A stretch of DNA of 64,000 bases from Lachnospiraceae bacterium (lineage in GTDB: Bacteria; Bacillota; Clostridia; Lachnospirales; Lachnospiraceae), in assembly GCA_017474455.1 (NCBI GenBank), contig JAFVHP010000033.1, positions 1-64,000 on the forward strand. Reading direction: 5' to 3'. The notes under the pieces were generated by a model. It saw only the letters and a program-made list of their open reading frames with translations, was not told the origin of the DNA and searched no databases. A program made the position numbers and the translations under genes. Positions 6,883 to 16,316 of this stretch are shown piece by piece; position 1 is the first letter of the stretch, and every line of letters starts with the position of its first letter.

Positions 6883-8361
6883 ATGCTGAAAGACCGTATC
6901 GGATTTGATTCGGAAAAATACCTTGCCCTCCAGTCGGAGCACATCAAAGAGCGTATTTCCCATTTCGGAAAGCTTTACCTGGAATTCGGCGGAAAGCTGT
7001 TCGACGACTACCACGCGTCGCGCGTGCTGCCCGGGTTTGCACCGGACAACAAGCTCAAGATGCTGGAACAGTTAAAGGACAGAGCGGAGATCGTGATCGC
7101 CATCAGTGCGGATGCGATCGAAGAGAACAAGATCAGGGGCGACCTGGGCATCACCTATGATGCTGAAGCACTGCGCATCAAGCAGCAGATGGAGAGCAGG
7201 GGCTTCTACGTCAGCAGCATCGTCCTCACCAGATATACCGGGCAGCCGGCAGCGGTACGCTTCCGCGAAAGGCTCCAGTCCATGGGCATCCGGTGCTATC
7301 TGCACTACATTATTGACGGTTATCCGAACGACATCGCCACCGTCATCAGCGAGCGCGGCTACGGAAAGAACGAGTTCATAGAAACGACCAGGGAACTGGT
7401 CGTCGTAACGGCGCCCGGACCCGGCAGCGGCAAGATGGCCACCTGCCTGTCCCAGCTTTACCACGAACATAAAAGAGGCGTGAACGCCGGATACGCGAAG
7501 TTCGAGACATTCCCCGTCTGGAACCTTCCGCTGCGCCATCCCGTCAATATCGCCTATGAGGCAGCGACAGCCGACCTGAACGACGTGAATATGATCGACC
7601 CCTTCCATATGGAAGCGTACGGCGAGATGACGGTCAACTATAACAGGGACGTGGAGATCTTCCCTGTGCTTTCCGCTATCTTCGAAGCGATCATGGGCGA
7701 ATGCCCCTACAAATCCCCGACCGATATGGGCGTGAACATGGTTGGCTTCGCGATTTGCGACGACGAAGTATGCCGGCAGGCAGCCAAGGAGGAGATCCTC
7801 CGCAGATACTATAAAGCGGCCGCTGACGTGCGCAAAGGCCTGGCCCCGAAGGATGAACTGTATAAGCAGGAACTGCTGCTGAAACAGGCAGATATCAAAC
7901 CCCAGGACCGCAGCGTAGTCCCGCCTGCCCTCCTGCGCCAGGAAATCACCGGACACCCTGCCATGGCCATCGAACTGACCGACGGCACCATAATAACCGG
8001 CAAGACCTCGGACCTTCTCGGCGCAGCTTCGGCCGCCATACTGAACGCCCTCAAAGTTTATGCGGGCATCGACGATTCGGTCAAACTCATTTCCGCCCAG
8101 TCCCTCGAGCCCATCCAGCTCCTCAAGACTAAATACCTGGGCGGCCATAATCCCAGGCTCCATTCGGATGAGATCCTGATCGCGCTTTCTTCCAGCGCGG
8201 CCGTCAATCCGACAGCCACCCTCGCCATCGAACAGCTGCACAAACTGCGCGGTGCGGAGGCCCACTCCACCGTCATCCTTTCCCAGGTCGACGAGAACAT
8301 GTACAGGCGCCTCGGCATCAACCTCACCTGCAGCCCGTATTATGAGAAAGACTTTAGTTAA
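6883..8361 (+). CDS. DUF1846 domain-containing protein
   Basis: A 492-residue cytoplasmic protein that matches the DUF1846 family along its whole length, starting with IGFDSEKYLALQSEHIKERI and including VVVTAPGPGSGKMATCLSQL, a P-loop-like turn. The family is widespread in Firmicutes and has a known structure, but I know of no settled function. The ribosome site AGAGGAGA precedes the ATG. The final codons run into the left arm of a large inverted repeat, so the hairpin begins inside the stop region. Confidence 0.9.
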   Translation: MLKDRIGFDSEKYLALQSEHIKERISHFGKLYLEFGGKLFDDYHASRVLPGFAPDNKLKMLEQLKDRAEIVIAISADAIEENKIRGDLGITYDAEALRIKQQMESRGFYVSSIVLTRYTGQPAAVRFRERLQSMGIRCYLHYIIDGYPNDIATVISERGYGKNEFIETTRELVVVTAPGPGSGKMATCLSQLYHEHKRGVNAGYAKFETFPVWNLPLRHPVNIAYEAATADLNDVNMIDPFHMEAYGEMTVNYNRDVEIFPVLSAIFEAIMGECPYKSPTDMGVNMVGFAICDDEVCRQAAKEEILRRYYKAAADVRKGLAPKDELYKQELLLKQADIKPQDRSVVPPALLRQEITGHPAMAIELTDGTIITGKTSDLLGAASAAILNALKVYAGIDDSVKLISAQSLEPIQLLKTKYLGGHNPRLHSDEILIALSSSAAVNPTATLAIEQLHKLRGAEAHSTVILSQVDENMYRRLGINLTCSPYYEKDFS

Positions 8362-8545
8362 AGATCAGCACCACGGGAGAGATAAAAATCGCCGGAGGAG
8401 AGCTTGCTCTCACTCCGGCATTTTTATTCTCTCCCGTGGCGGACAGGGCGCGCAGCGCCCCTGTCCGGCCCTATGAATAAAATGCTCCGCATTTCATTCA
8501 CAGGGCAGATCTTTAACTAAAAGAGCGGAGCATTTTATGAATAGA
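8352..8545. repeat. Composite hairpin element after the DUF1846 gene
   Basis: An outer inverted repeat of 14 bp (8353-8366 with 8508-8521) encloses three hairpins: 8371-8439 (9-bp base CCACGGGAG/CTCCCGTGG with a further GCCGGAG/CTCCGGC stem), 8441-8466 (GGACAGGGCG with one bulge) and 8468-8506 (imperfect). A further partial copy of the AAAATGCTCCGC segment, inverted, sits at 8525-8544. No transposase gene is present. It probably acts as a terminator, and may be a small palindromic mobile element. Confidence 0.65.
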
Positions 8546-9240
8546 GGTGGTGATCTTTAACGATGTGGTGGGAGCCAAAAGGCGCAGAGCGCCCCTGTTT
8601 TGTATAGCTTGCTTCTCTGTTTACATTTACTGCTGCCGGTGCTACGCTAACCATGATCCCCCGGTTCAGGGATGAGGGCGCCTTTATGGTGTCCGGCCCG
8701 CATTCAGAGCAAATTCTAATAGAAAACCCGTTGATATGCAGGGCCGCCGGGGGATTTTTTATGCCCGTTTACAGGGGCGGCATATGCAATTGCCGGACTT
8801 CAAAAATCAGATGCCGATATGGCTTGCTTTCGCGAATAGTTGAGCCATAATTGAGGGCTTTTACAGGAGTATCAGCCCGGTTCTATAGATATAGAGTCCT
8901 GTTTTTCTGATTTTATCTGTGATTCCATTGAATCGAATTTCAAATCACGCGTAATTAAAGCATATAAAAACCGAAAAACCATAGGAAGATATGCTGCTTA
9001 CCACTCAACTATTCGTTAAATACACACGAAGGCATAGTAATTAGCGATCAGAGGCGCAGAGTCATACTATAAATCTCAAGATTGTGCAGAGTTATCTGTA
9101 GTAAATGGGATAGACTAGTTTAAGTGTACCTATAGATATGACAAATTTGATAGTTTATCTATACATTTCACTCGGGGATAACAAAGCAGGAGCCGGAACA
9201 AGCACCTGATGCACCATAGGATGGATTCCTTAGGACCGAT
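8546..9240. other. Non-coding stretch, AT-rich in the second half
   Basis: No convincing gene. ATCCCCCGG at 8656-8664 pairs with CCGGGGGAT at 8747-8755, which runs into six T: a terminator-like stem closing an 82-base loop that could mark the end of an unrecognised RNA. From 8833 the DNA is AT-rich, with the 12-bp inverted repeat listed separately. Confidence 0.4.
8833..9015. repeat. 12-bp inverted repeat flanking AT-rich DNA
   Basis: CGAATAGTTGAG (8833-8844) and its exact complement (9004-9015) bound 183 bp of AT-rich, non-coding DNA. The size and ends would suit a MITE remnant, but no target-site duplication was identified. Confidence 0.4.
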
Positions 9241-10059
9241 TCATCTAAGAAATATCAGATATTTCACCACCGCCAGCACCGTCAGGTGCGCCGGATAGTA
9301 GATATAAAAGAACCATTTGTTGAAATGGCCGCCCTTCCGGTTCATGATCACATCCGTTTCCGCCTCCGCAGAATTTTCTCCTCCGTCATACAGATACAGG
9401 CACACCACCCCGGAGAGCAAAGGCGTAATCATGGTGAAAAAGGCGTGCAGAAGAGCCGCCGCAGGAGCATAGCCGTACGGAGGCAGGGTAAAGGAGAGAT
9501 AATTGAAGCCGCCGAATATCAGCGAAGCATAGACAAAGGCCAGGAAGCGTCCGCGCCTGTCACGGGCCATCGAAAGGAATATCGTAAACAGTGCCGGGAT
9601 ACAGGCCCAGTCGCAGAAGACTGATAGGGCTGTAAGTCCCATGAGTATTAGCGAACGTTTTGCAGACCGGGGCATAGTATCCAGGATCTGGTTGATATAC
9701 AGGCAGATCAGCAGGGTGAACATAATGTTGGCCTGCGGGTATCCAAAGGCCAGATAATAAGGGATCTGGGAGAGCAGGCCGAAGACAAACAGCCTTCCCT
9801 TGTACTTCTTCAGGTCGGAGGTGAACCGGTAGCCTTCCGCCAGAAGGAAAGTCATCGCCAGGGCGGTAAAGTAACCGATATCCGTGAGCAGCTCATAAAT
9901 GGCTGTGCCTTCTGTGAGCAGCGCGTTGGCGATATGGTTGCAGGTCATGGCGATGACGGCGGTATATTTGATGGTATTGCGGCTGAGCCGGACCGGTCTG
10001 TTCATAGAACGAATTGTACGACACTGCGGGGAAAAGGACAAACAGACAGCTTTTTTCAC
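9241..10059 (-). CDS. TraX family membrane protein
   Basis: A 272-residue polytopic membrane protein resembling TraX, the family named for the F-pilin N-acetylase but common in Firmicute chromosomes without conjugation genes. The first helix carries IKYTAVIAMTCNHIAN, where the conserved acidic/His pair of the family (usually DH) is NH here. About seven hydrophobic segments follow. The start is uncertain: a GTG at 10059 gives the longest frame, while ATG at 10005 would begin nearer the usual TraX N-terminus; neither has a clear ribosome site. It is divergent from ftsH. The acceptor is unknown. Confidence 0.75.
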   Translation of the reverse strand: MKKAVCLSFSPQCRTIRSMNRPVRLSRNTIKYTAVIAMTCNHIANALLTEGTAIYELLTDIGYFTALAMTFLLAEGYRFTSDLKKYKGRLFVFGLLSQIPYYLAFGYPQANIMFTLLICLYINQILDTMPRSAKRSLILMGLTALSVFCDWACIPALFTIFLSMARDRRGRFLAFVYASLIFGGFNYLSFTLPPYGYAPAAALLHAFFTMITPLLSGVVCLYLYDGGENSAEAETDVIMNRKGGHFNKWFFYIYYPAHLTVLAVVKYLIFLR

Positions 10060-10091
10060 AGGATTTTCACTCTTTTTTAAGGACGGTCAGA

Positions 10092-10121
10092 TTGAACGGC
10101 GGATACGATCCATAGTATCAT
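10092..10121 (+). promoter_or_regulatory. Possible promoter of ftsH
   Basis: TTGAAC (10092-10097), an 18-bp spacer and TATCAT (10116-10121). A small hairpin (CCGGGC/GCCCGG, 10132-10148) follows in the leader. Weak match. Confidence 0.4.
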
Positions 10122-10180
10122 TATGAATATCCGGGCTGAATGCCCGGGGAAATTTATAGACAGTTGAGGACAGCAGATAA

Positions 10181-12547
10181 ATGTACGATAACAGCAGAAT
10201 TGAAATACCTTATGAATACGCGGACGGCGGAAACGGCGGCGGATATAACGGAAACAATAACCGCGGCGGTAACGGACGCGGGAACGGGAGCGGAAACGGG
10301 AACGGCCAGCAGGGACCCGGCAGGCAGAACCTGCTCGTCATGCTGGTGGCAACGCTCCTTGCGCTTTTGTTTATCAGTTATTTCGTGCGCGGGATCAACA
10401 ACGAGACAACGAGGGAGATCCCCTATAACCAGTTCATCAGCCTGATCGATGAGGGCAAGGTCGAATCGGTCACGATCGAGGCAGACCGGATCGTCATCAC
10501 GCCGAAAGAAGGGGCATCCATCAGCGACGAAGAGAAAGAATCGTCTTCCCTGACGCCCCTGCCGCTGAAGATCACCTATTATACCGGCAAGATAGAGGAT
10601 GATGACACGCTGACGGCGAGACTTCTTGAGCATGATATCGAAGTCAGCGGCGAAGTTCCCGACGGATCTTCGTTCATCGTTTCCCTGCTCCTGACCTACA
10701 TCCTGCCCATCGTGCTCATGTGGGTGCTGCTCGGCATCCTCTTCCGCAGGATGGGAAGGGGCGGCGGCATCATGGGTGTCGGCAAGAGTACTGCCAAGGA
10801 ATATGTCCAGCGGGAGACCGGCGTGACCTTCGCGGATGTTGCCGGCGAAGACGAAGCCAAGGAGTCGCTGGAAGAAGTCGTAGATTTCCTGCATAATCCC
10901 GAAAGATACCAGGGCATCGGCGCGAAACTCCCCAAAGGCGCACTGCTCGTAGGGCCTCCCGGAACCGGTAAGACCCTGCTCGCGAAGGCAGTGGCCGGCG
11001 AGGCGAAAGTGCCGTTCTATTCACTGGCAGGCTCCGATTTTATCGAGCTGTACGTCGGTGTCGGCGCTTCCAGGGTGCGCGATCTTTTCCGCGAGGCGAC
11101 CAAGAACGCGCCCTGTATCATATTTATCGACGAGATCGATGCCATTGGCCGCAGCAGGGATTCCCGCTTCGGCGGCGGCAACGATGAGAGGGAGCAGACT
11201 CTGAACCAGCTCCTTTCCGAGATGGACGGCTTCGAACCTTCGAAAGGTATCCTCGTTCTCGGCGCGACGAACCGTCCCGAGATCCTGGACAAGGCGCTGC
11301 TGCGCCCCGGCCGTTTTGACAGGCGGATCATTGTGGACAGGCCTGACTTAAAAGGCAGGATCGCGATCCTGAAGGTACATGCCAAAAACGTAAAGATGGA
11401 CGAGACAGTCGATCTGGAAGAGATCGCGCTGGCGACCAGCGGGGCCGTGGGCTCGGAACTGGCCAATATGATCAATGAAGCCGCGATCAATGCGGTCAAG
11501 AACCACAGGGAATATGTCAGCCAGAAAGACCTGTTTGAAGCAGTGGAGCAGGTCATGGTGGGCAAGGAAAAGAAGGACCGCGTCATGAACATGGAAGAGC
11601 GCAGGATCGTTTCCTTCCACGAAGTCGGCCATGCCCTGATCAGCGCGGTCCAGAAAAACTCGGAGCCCGTGCAGAAGATCACGATCGTACCGCGTACCAT
11701 GGGCGCGCTGGGCTATGTCATGCAGGTGCCGGAAGAAGAGCGCTACCTGAATACCAAGGCCCAGCTCCACGACATGATCGTGGGACTGCTCGGCGGGCGC
11801 GCGGCGGAAGAACTCAAATTTGAAACTGTAACCACAGGCGCTTCCAACGACATTGAAAAAGCCACCGACATCGCTAGAAGGATGGTCACCCAGTACGGCA
11901 TGAGCGACCGCTTCGGCCTGATGGGCCTGACCACGATTGAGAGCCAGTACCTGGAAGGACGCCAGGCCATGAACTGCGCGGATGCCACGGCGGCCGGCGT
12001 TGATGAAGAAGTGCGCAGGATACTGGAGCAGTGCTACACGGAGGCGAAGGCTATCCTTTCCGAGAACCTGGACGCCCTGGACGTCATCGCCGAATTCCTG
12101 ATCAAGGAAGAAACGATCACCGGCAAGCAGTTCATGCAGATGTACCGCAAAGTCAAAGGACTTCCCGAGCAGGAAGACAAGACACGGGACGAGATCGAAC
12201 TGGAAAAGATCCGTGCGGGCAGGGGGATCGCGGATACAGCCGCGGCTGCCGGTAAAGCGGAAACAGCAGCGGGACCGGCAGGATCCGGGGACGCGGCGGT
12301 AATGGAACCTGCAGAAGAAACAGGACCCGCGGAACAAACAGCACCTGCAGAAGAGACAACTCCTGCAGAACAGCCAGTTCCTGCAGAAGAAGCAGCTTCC
12401 GCGCAGGAAACAGCTCCTGCAGAAGAAGCAGCAGCGGAACAGACGCCGCCTTCGGAGGAAACGGCTCCCGCGGATAACGTCGTGTACGGCAGGTTTTCCG
12501 GGGCAAAGCTGGACCGCCCGGATCCGTCTTCAGACCGTCAGGAATAA
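10181..12547 (+). CDS. ftsH: ATP-dependent zinc metalloprotease FtsH
   Basis: A 788-residue membrane-anchored AAA protease that degrades unfolded and short-lived membrane and cytoplasmic proteins. It has a Gly/Asn-rich cytoplasmic leader (about 17-48), TM1 near 51-69, an extracytoplasmic domain, TM2 near 166-188, Walker A GPPGTGKT (258-265), Walker B IIFIDEID, and the zinc motif HEVGH at 480-484 (usually HEAGH; both zinc histidines and the Glu are kept). The family ends near residue 665. Here an extra tail of about 120 residues is rich in Ala, Pro and Glu with repeated PAEE steps. Both low-complexity ends are unusual; the core is intact. Confidence 0.96.
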   Translation: MYDNSRIEIPYEYADGGNGGGYNGNNNRGGNGRGNGSGNGNGQQGPGRQNLLVMLVATLLALLFISYFVRGINNETTREIPYNQFISLIDEGKVESVTIEADRIVITPKEGASISDEEKESSSLTPLPLKITYYTGKIEDDDTLTARLLEHDIEVSGEVPDGSSFIVSLLLTYILPIVLMWVLLGILFRRMGRGGGIMGVGKSTAKEYVQRETGVTFADVAGEDEAKESLEEVVDFLHNPERYQGIGAKLPKGALLVGPPGTGKTLLAKAVAGEAKVPFYSLAGSDFIELYVGVGASRVRDLFREATKNAPCIIFIDEIDAIGRSRDSRFGGGNDEREQTLNQLLSEMDGFEPSKGILVLGATNRPEILDKALLRPGRFDRRIIVDRPDLKGRIAILKVHAKNVKMDETVDLEEIALATSGAVGSELANMINEAAINAVKNHREYVSQKDLFEAVEQVMVGKEKKDRVMNMEERRIVSFHEVGHALISAVQKNSEPVQKITIVPRTMGALGYVMQVPEEERYLNTKAQLHDMIVGLLGGRAAEELKFETVTTGASNDIEKATDIARRMVTQYGMSDRFGLMGLTTIESQYLEGRQAMNCADATAAGVDEEVRRILEQCYTEAKAILSENLDALDVIAEFLIKEETITGKQFMQMYRKVKGLPEQEDKTRDEIELEKIRAGRGIADTAAAAGKAETAAGPAGSGDAAVMEPAEETGPAEQTAPAEETTPAEQPVPAEEAASAQETAPAEEAAAEQTPPSEETAPADNVVYGRFSGAKLDRPDPSSDRQE

Positions 12548-12636
12548 GAACGTAAGTAAAAAGGTAAGTAAGGACGCAGCAGACAACAGCACAGCAGCAG
12601 GCAAAACGAAGTATTTCTTAATGGGGGGTGAGCACT

Positions 12637-13761
12637 ATGATGAAGAAGAGAGTTGTTAAGGCGATCGTACCATTGCTGGTGATCCTGGCGTTTCTGTTCA
12701 GCGCCGTCCCGGTCATGGCGGAGGAAGAAGAGGACGGGACCGGCGTGTTTACCTTTGAAGACACGGAATACCACGTCTACTATGTGGGTTCCGAAATTGT
12801 CGATTCGGAACTGAACGTCTCCATAGGCGGATTTGGCAGCACGCTGCAGATCCGCAACGGAAAGATCATGATCGTAGCCTGGGCTTCTGCGGTCGTTGAC
12901 GGGGTCGAGATCGATTCCTACCAGGTATCGACCAGTTCCGACGGCATATATACATACCTTCTCGAGACAGACCAGCTGCCTGAAAAGGTCCTGCTGTACC
13001 CTGTAGAGCAGGACGAGCCGATCGTTCTCTGGGAAGGGGAACCGGGCACCGCACCTGCCGGAAGCGCGGGAGGCAGTGAAGAACAGGAAGAGGAGACCGG
13101 CGATGCTGCGGATGCTGCTCTGCCGGCCGAGATGATCGGCGCCTGGCACGGTACCGGGACACCTAAGAACGGCGGGCCGTCCATAGATCTCAGTGCCGTT
13201 ATCGAGGCGGACGGGACAGGCGAATATGTATTTATCCAGGATGATTACACAGAGAGCTATCCCTTCACGATCTCCAATGAAGACAACAGATTTTCGGTAG
13301 ATATTCCCGAGGATAATTACCTGGGCATCAGCGCCTGCGGCGGGACCTGGGAGTATACGGACGGCATACTGAAGCTGGATATCACGACCGAATTTGCCGG
13401 CGGCGGAAGCTATTCCTATACTGCCGAATGTGAGAAAGAAGAGGCAGAAGAACAGCCGGCGGAAGATGCTGTTGAGGAACCTGAGGAAGAAGCACCGGCA
13501 GCTGAAGATAACGAACCATATGATATCGTGCTGCGGACCCTGCAGGACGGAGAGATCCTGGAAAAAGGCTTTGCGGGCGAGGCCGCGGGAGCGCTGCAGG
13601 AGCTGCTGGGCGTCTTCGGAGAGGACGTCCCTGCCGATGGCATCATAGGACAGGCCACAATGAAAGCGCTGCACCTTCTGCAGGAGGAAGCCGGGCTGGA
13701 TATGAGCGACGTGTTGGATGCCGAAGGATTTGAACAGCTGATGGACAGCCTGCGGAACTGA
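12637..13761 (+). CDS. Exported protein with a C-terminal peptidoglycan-binding-like domain
   Basis: A 374-residue protein with a signal peptide (basic start, hydrophobic 10-22, cleavage likely after VMA near residue 28). Two beta-rich segments follow, separated by a Glu/Ala/Gly linker (about 145-165), then an acidic linker (about 275-300). A final 65-residue domain (LQELLGVFGEDVPADGIIGQ and onward) resembles a PGBD-type wall-binding repeat. The middle segment (GAWHGTGTPKNGG) looks like a lipocalin-like stress domain. Start: a GTG at 12628 would leave no room for a ribosome site, so ATG 12637 is used. It is followed 18 bp later by a lipoprotein gene that also starts with a GTWQDEG strand. Function unknown. 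Confidence 0.75.
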   Translation: MMKKRVVKAIVPLLVILAFLFSAVPVMAEEEEDGTGVFTFEDTEYHVYYVGSEIVDSELNVSIGGFGSTLQIRNGKIMIVAWASAVVDGVEIDSYQVSTSSDGIYTYLLETDQLPEKVLLYPVEQDEPIVLWEGEPGTAPAGSAGGSEEQEEETGDAADAALPAEMIGAWHGTGTPKNGGPSIDLSAVIEADGTGEYVFIQDDYTESYPFTISNEDNRFSVDIPEDNYLGISACGGTWEYTDGILKLDITTEFAGGGSYSYTAECEKEEAEEQPAEDAVEEPEEEAPAAEDNEPYDIVLRTLQDGEILEKGFAGEAAGALQELLGVFGEDVPADGIIGQATMKALHLLQEEAGLDMSDVLDAEGFEQLMDSLRN

Positions 13762-13779
13762 TAAGGGAGGACGACGGAC

Positions 13780-14112
13780 ATGAAAAACAGGACAATAAGA
13801 GCCCTTGCGGCATTGCTGCTGGTACTGTTGATGATCTGCGGCTGCGGAGGAAAAGCAGCCAAAGCGGCAAACGCAGCTGTCGGGACCTGGCAGGATGAAG
13901 GGAAAAACGTCACCTTCGAGTTTAAGAACGACGGGACCGGGACCCTGAAGATCTATGTAGCCATGTTTAAATCCACGACGGAGAACGAGATCGAATATAT
14001 CTGCGAAGACAACACGATCCGTTGGAGGATGCCCGGCGAGGAGGAATACGAGACCTTTACCATTTCGAACGATGCGATCGAATACGGCGGAATGGAGCTG
14101 AAGAAACAGTAA
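13780..14112 (+). CDS. Small lipoprotein
   Basis: A 110-residue protein with a lipoprotein signal (hydrophobic run, lipobox LMICGC with Cys at about 24). The mature part is a short beta-rich domain ([15 protein letters not shown], then [11 protein letters not shown]), similar in style to the GTWxG strands in the upstream exported protein. It lies 18 bp after that gene and 13 bp before uvrC. It is probably anchored to the outer face of the membrane. No family recognised. Confidence 0.75.
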   Translation: MKNRTIRALAALLLVLLMICGCGGKAAKAANAAVGTWQDEGKNVTFEFKNDGTGTLKIYVAMFKSTTENEIEYICEDNTIRWRMPGEEEYETFTISNDAIEYGGMELKKQ

Positions 14113-14125
14113 ACGGGAAGGTGAA

Positions 14126-16072
14126 ATGCCTTTTAATATAGAAGAAGAACTCGGCGCCCTTCCGCACAAACCGGGCGTTTATATCATGCACGACGATAAG
14201 GACACGATCATGTATGTCGGCAAAGCGGTCGACCTGCATAACCGTGTCCGTTCGTATTTCCGGAAGATCGTCGGCCGCGGGCCGCAGATCGACCTGATGG
14301 TGCGGCAGATCGCGTATTTTGAGTATATCGTGACCGATTCGGAACTGGAGGCCCTGATCCTGGAGAACAACCTGATCAAGGAAAACCGCCCGAAGTACAA
14401 CACGATGCTCAAGGATGACAAGACCTATCCTTATATCAAGGTCACGGTGAACGAAAGCTACCCGAGGATACTGTTTTCCAGGCAGCTGAAAAAAGACAAG
14501 GCCAGATATTTCGGCCCGTTTACGTCGGCCGCGGCCGTAAAAGACACGATCGAACTACTGAACCGCATGTACGGCCTCCGCGATTGCCGCAGGGACCTGC
14601 CGAAGGATATCGGCGTCGAAAGGCCCTGCCTGAATTACCATATGGGCCGGTGCCTCGCGCCCTGCACCGGAAAGGTAAGCGAAGATGAGTACGCCGAAAG
14701 CGTTTCCCTGGCGCTGGAATTCCTTTCGGGCAATTACGGCGTGGTCATCCAGGACCTGAAAAAGCGGATGGACAAGGCTTCGGAGGACATGAATTTCGAA
14801 GAAGCCATCCGGTACCGCGACCTGCTTTCCAGCGTGAAACAGACGGCGCAGAAACAGAAAATGTCCGGCAACACAGGTGAAGACAGGGATATCCTCGGGA
14901 TCGCCGTAGAATCGGAGAATCCCGACGCAGACGGCGTTATCCAGACCTTCTTTATCAGGGACGGCAGGCTCATCGGCCGGGAACACTTCTACATGACCCA
15001 CGTCGGAGCCAGGTCCAGGGGCGAAGTGCTTTCCGAATTCGTCAAACAGTTCTATGCCGGCACACCCTTTATACCCTCTCAGATCCTCCTGCCGGAGCCC
15101 ATCGAAGACAAGGAGATCATCGGACAGTGGCTTTCTGCCAGGAAAGAACAGAAAGTGGAACTGGTAGTGCCGCTAAAAGGCCGCAAGGAAAAGCTCGTGG
15201 AACTGGCCGGGGAAAATGCGGCGCTGATCCTTTCAAAAGACAGGGAACGGTTCAAGAGGGAAGAAGGCAGGACCATCGGCGCGATGAAGGAACTGGCCGC
15301 TCTTCTCGGCATGGGAAGCCTGAACCGGATGGAAGCCTACGATATCTCCAATATCAGCGGATTTGCCAATGTGGGCTCCATGGTCGTATATGAAAAAGGA
15401 AAACCCAAGAGGAGCGATTACCGCAAGTTCAGGATCAGGTCGGTCACCGGGCCGGATGATTATGCCTGCATGAGGGAAGTCCTGACCAGGCGCTTCAGGC
15501 ACGGCCTGGAGGAGAGGGAAGAACTCTCGAAGAATGACATGGACGAGAGCCTCGGGAGCTTTACCAAATTCCCGGACGTGATCATGATGGACGGCGGCCG
15601 CGGCCAGGTCAATATCGCCCTTTCCGTGCTGCAGGAACTGTCGGTCAATATTCCGGTCTGCGGGATGGTAAAAGATGACCATCACCGCACCAGGGGCCTG
15701 TATTTCAATAACGAAGAGATACCGATAGACGATCATTCCGAAGCGTTCAAACTGATCACCAGGATGCAGGACGAAGTGCACCGCTTCGCCATTGAATACC
15801 ACAGATCGCTGAGGTCCAGGTCCCAGGTGACGTCCAGGCTGGACCAGATCCCCGGTGTCGGCCCTGCCCGCAAAAAGGCGCTGATGAGGGAGTTCAGGTC
15901 GATCGACGACCTGGCGGCCGCGACCGCGGAAGAGATCGCGCTGATACCGGAGATACCCGAGACCCAGGCGCAGGTCATCTATGATTTCTTCCATAACGGA
16001 TCCGCCGCCCCCGCGGATCCCGGGAATCCCGAAGATACCACTGATCCCGCCGATGATGACGTTAGTAGTTGA
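14126..16072 (+). CDS. uvrC: Excinuclease ABC subunit C
   Basis: A 648-residue nucleotide excision repair nuclease that makes both incisions around a lesion marked by UvrAB. The N-terminal GIY-YIG domain begins [20 protein letters not shown], a UvrB-binding UVR motif lies near 200-235 ([19 protein letters not shown]), the RNase H-like C-nuclease domain has [12 protein letters not shown], and the tandem helix-hairpin-helix end has [15 protein letters not shown]. The length is normal apart from a short Pro/Asp-rich extension. A ribosome site (GGGAAGGTGA) precedes the ATG. No uvrA or uvrB is in the window. Confidence 0.97.
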   Translation: MPFNIEEELGALPHKPGVYIMHDDKDTIMYVGKAVDLHNRVRSYFRKIVGRGPQIDLMVRQIAYFEYIVTDSELEALILENNLIKENRPKYNTMLKDDKTYPYIKVTVNESYPRILFSRQLKKDKARYFGPFTSAAAVKDTIELLNRMYGLRDCRRDLPKDIGVERPCLNYHMGRCLAPCTGKVSEDEYAESVSLALEFLSGNYGVVIQDLKKRMDKASEDMNFEEAIRYRDLLSSVKQTAQKQKMSGNTGEDRDILGIAVESENPDADGVIQTFFIRDGRLIGREHFYMTHVGARSRGEVLSEFVKQFYAGTPFIPSQILLPEPIEDKEIIGQWLSARKEQKVELVVPLKGRKEKLVELAGENAALILSKDRERFKREEGRTIGAMKELAALLGMGSLNRMEAYDISNISGFANVGSMVVYEKGKPKRSDYRKFRIRSVTGPDDYACMREVLTRRFRHGLEEREELSKNDMDESLGSFTKFPDVIMMDGGRGQVNIALSVLQELSVNIPVCGMVKDDHHRTRGLYFNNEEIPIDDHSEAFKLITRMQDEVHRFAIEYHRSLRSRSQVTSRLDQIPGVGPARKKALMREFRSIDDLAAATAEEIALIPEIPETQAQVIYDFFHNGSAAPADPGNPEDTTDPADDDVSS

Positions 16073-16132
16073 CTTGTATTCATGATAGAATTAATCAGGC
16101 AGTCAGAATACTGTAATCGTCATTTGTTATAA

Positions 16133-16270
16133 ATCCGCCGGAATATACAGGCAGCCGAGGCGCCTTAGCGAGCGGCCGGCACTTATGCACCGTATTTTGG
16201 TGCATTACGTGCCGATGCCAGCGAGGTTAGAGCGGGAGCGTGCCCGAGGCGCCTGTATATTCCGGCGGAT
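16133..16270. repeat. Long palindromic element between uvrC and hprK
   Basis: Perfect 20-bp arms (16133-16152 with 16251-16270) enclose a central hairpin: CGGCAC (16177-16182) with GTGCCG (16209-16214) and, inside it, TATGCACC with GGTGCAT. GAGGCGCC occurs in direct orientation near both arms. No open frame. It could be a transcription-unit boundary, a structured RNA, or a non-autonomous mobile element. Confidence 0.75.
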
Positions 16271-16316
16271 CATAGAACATAAATAATCGCAATCACTGAT
16301 GAGGGATTCAAAGCAT

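Noticed and set aside
7072-8265. A long open frame antisense to the DUF1846 gene
   Set aside because: It has no ribosome site and no family resemblance. GC-rich codon bias in the real gene leaves antisense frames open.
8653-8850. A 65-codon open frame beginning ATGATCCCCCGG
   Set aside because: It has no ribosome site and its start lies in the arm of a terminator-like stem.
12538-14169. A 543-codon antisense frame opposite the exported protein and lipoprotein genes
   Set aside because: Both sense genes have ribosome sites and signal peptides; the antisense frame has neither.
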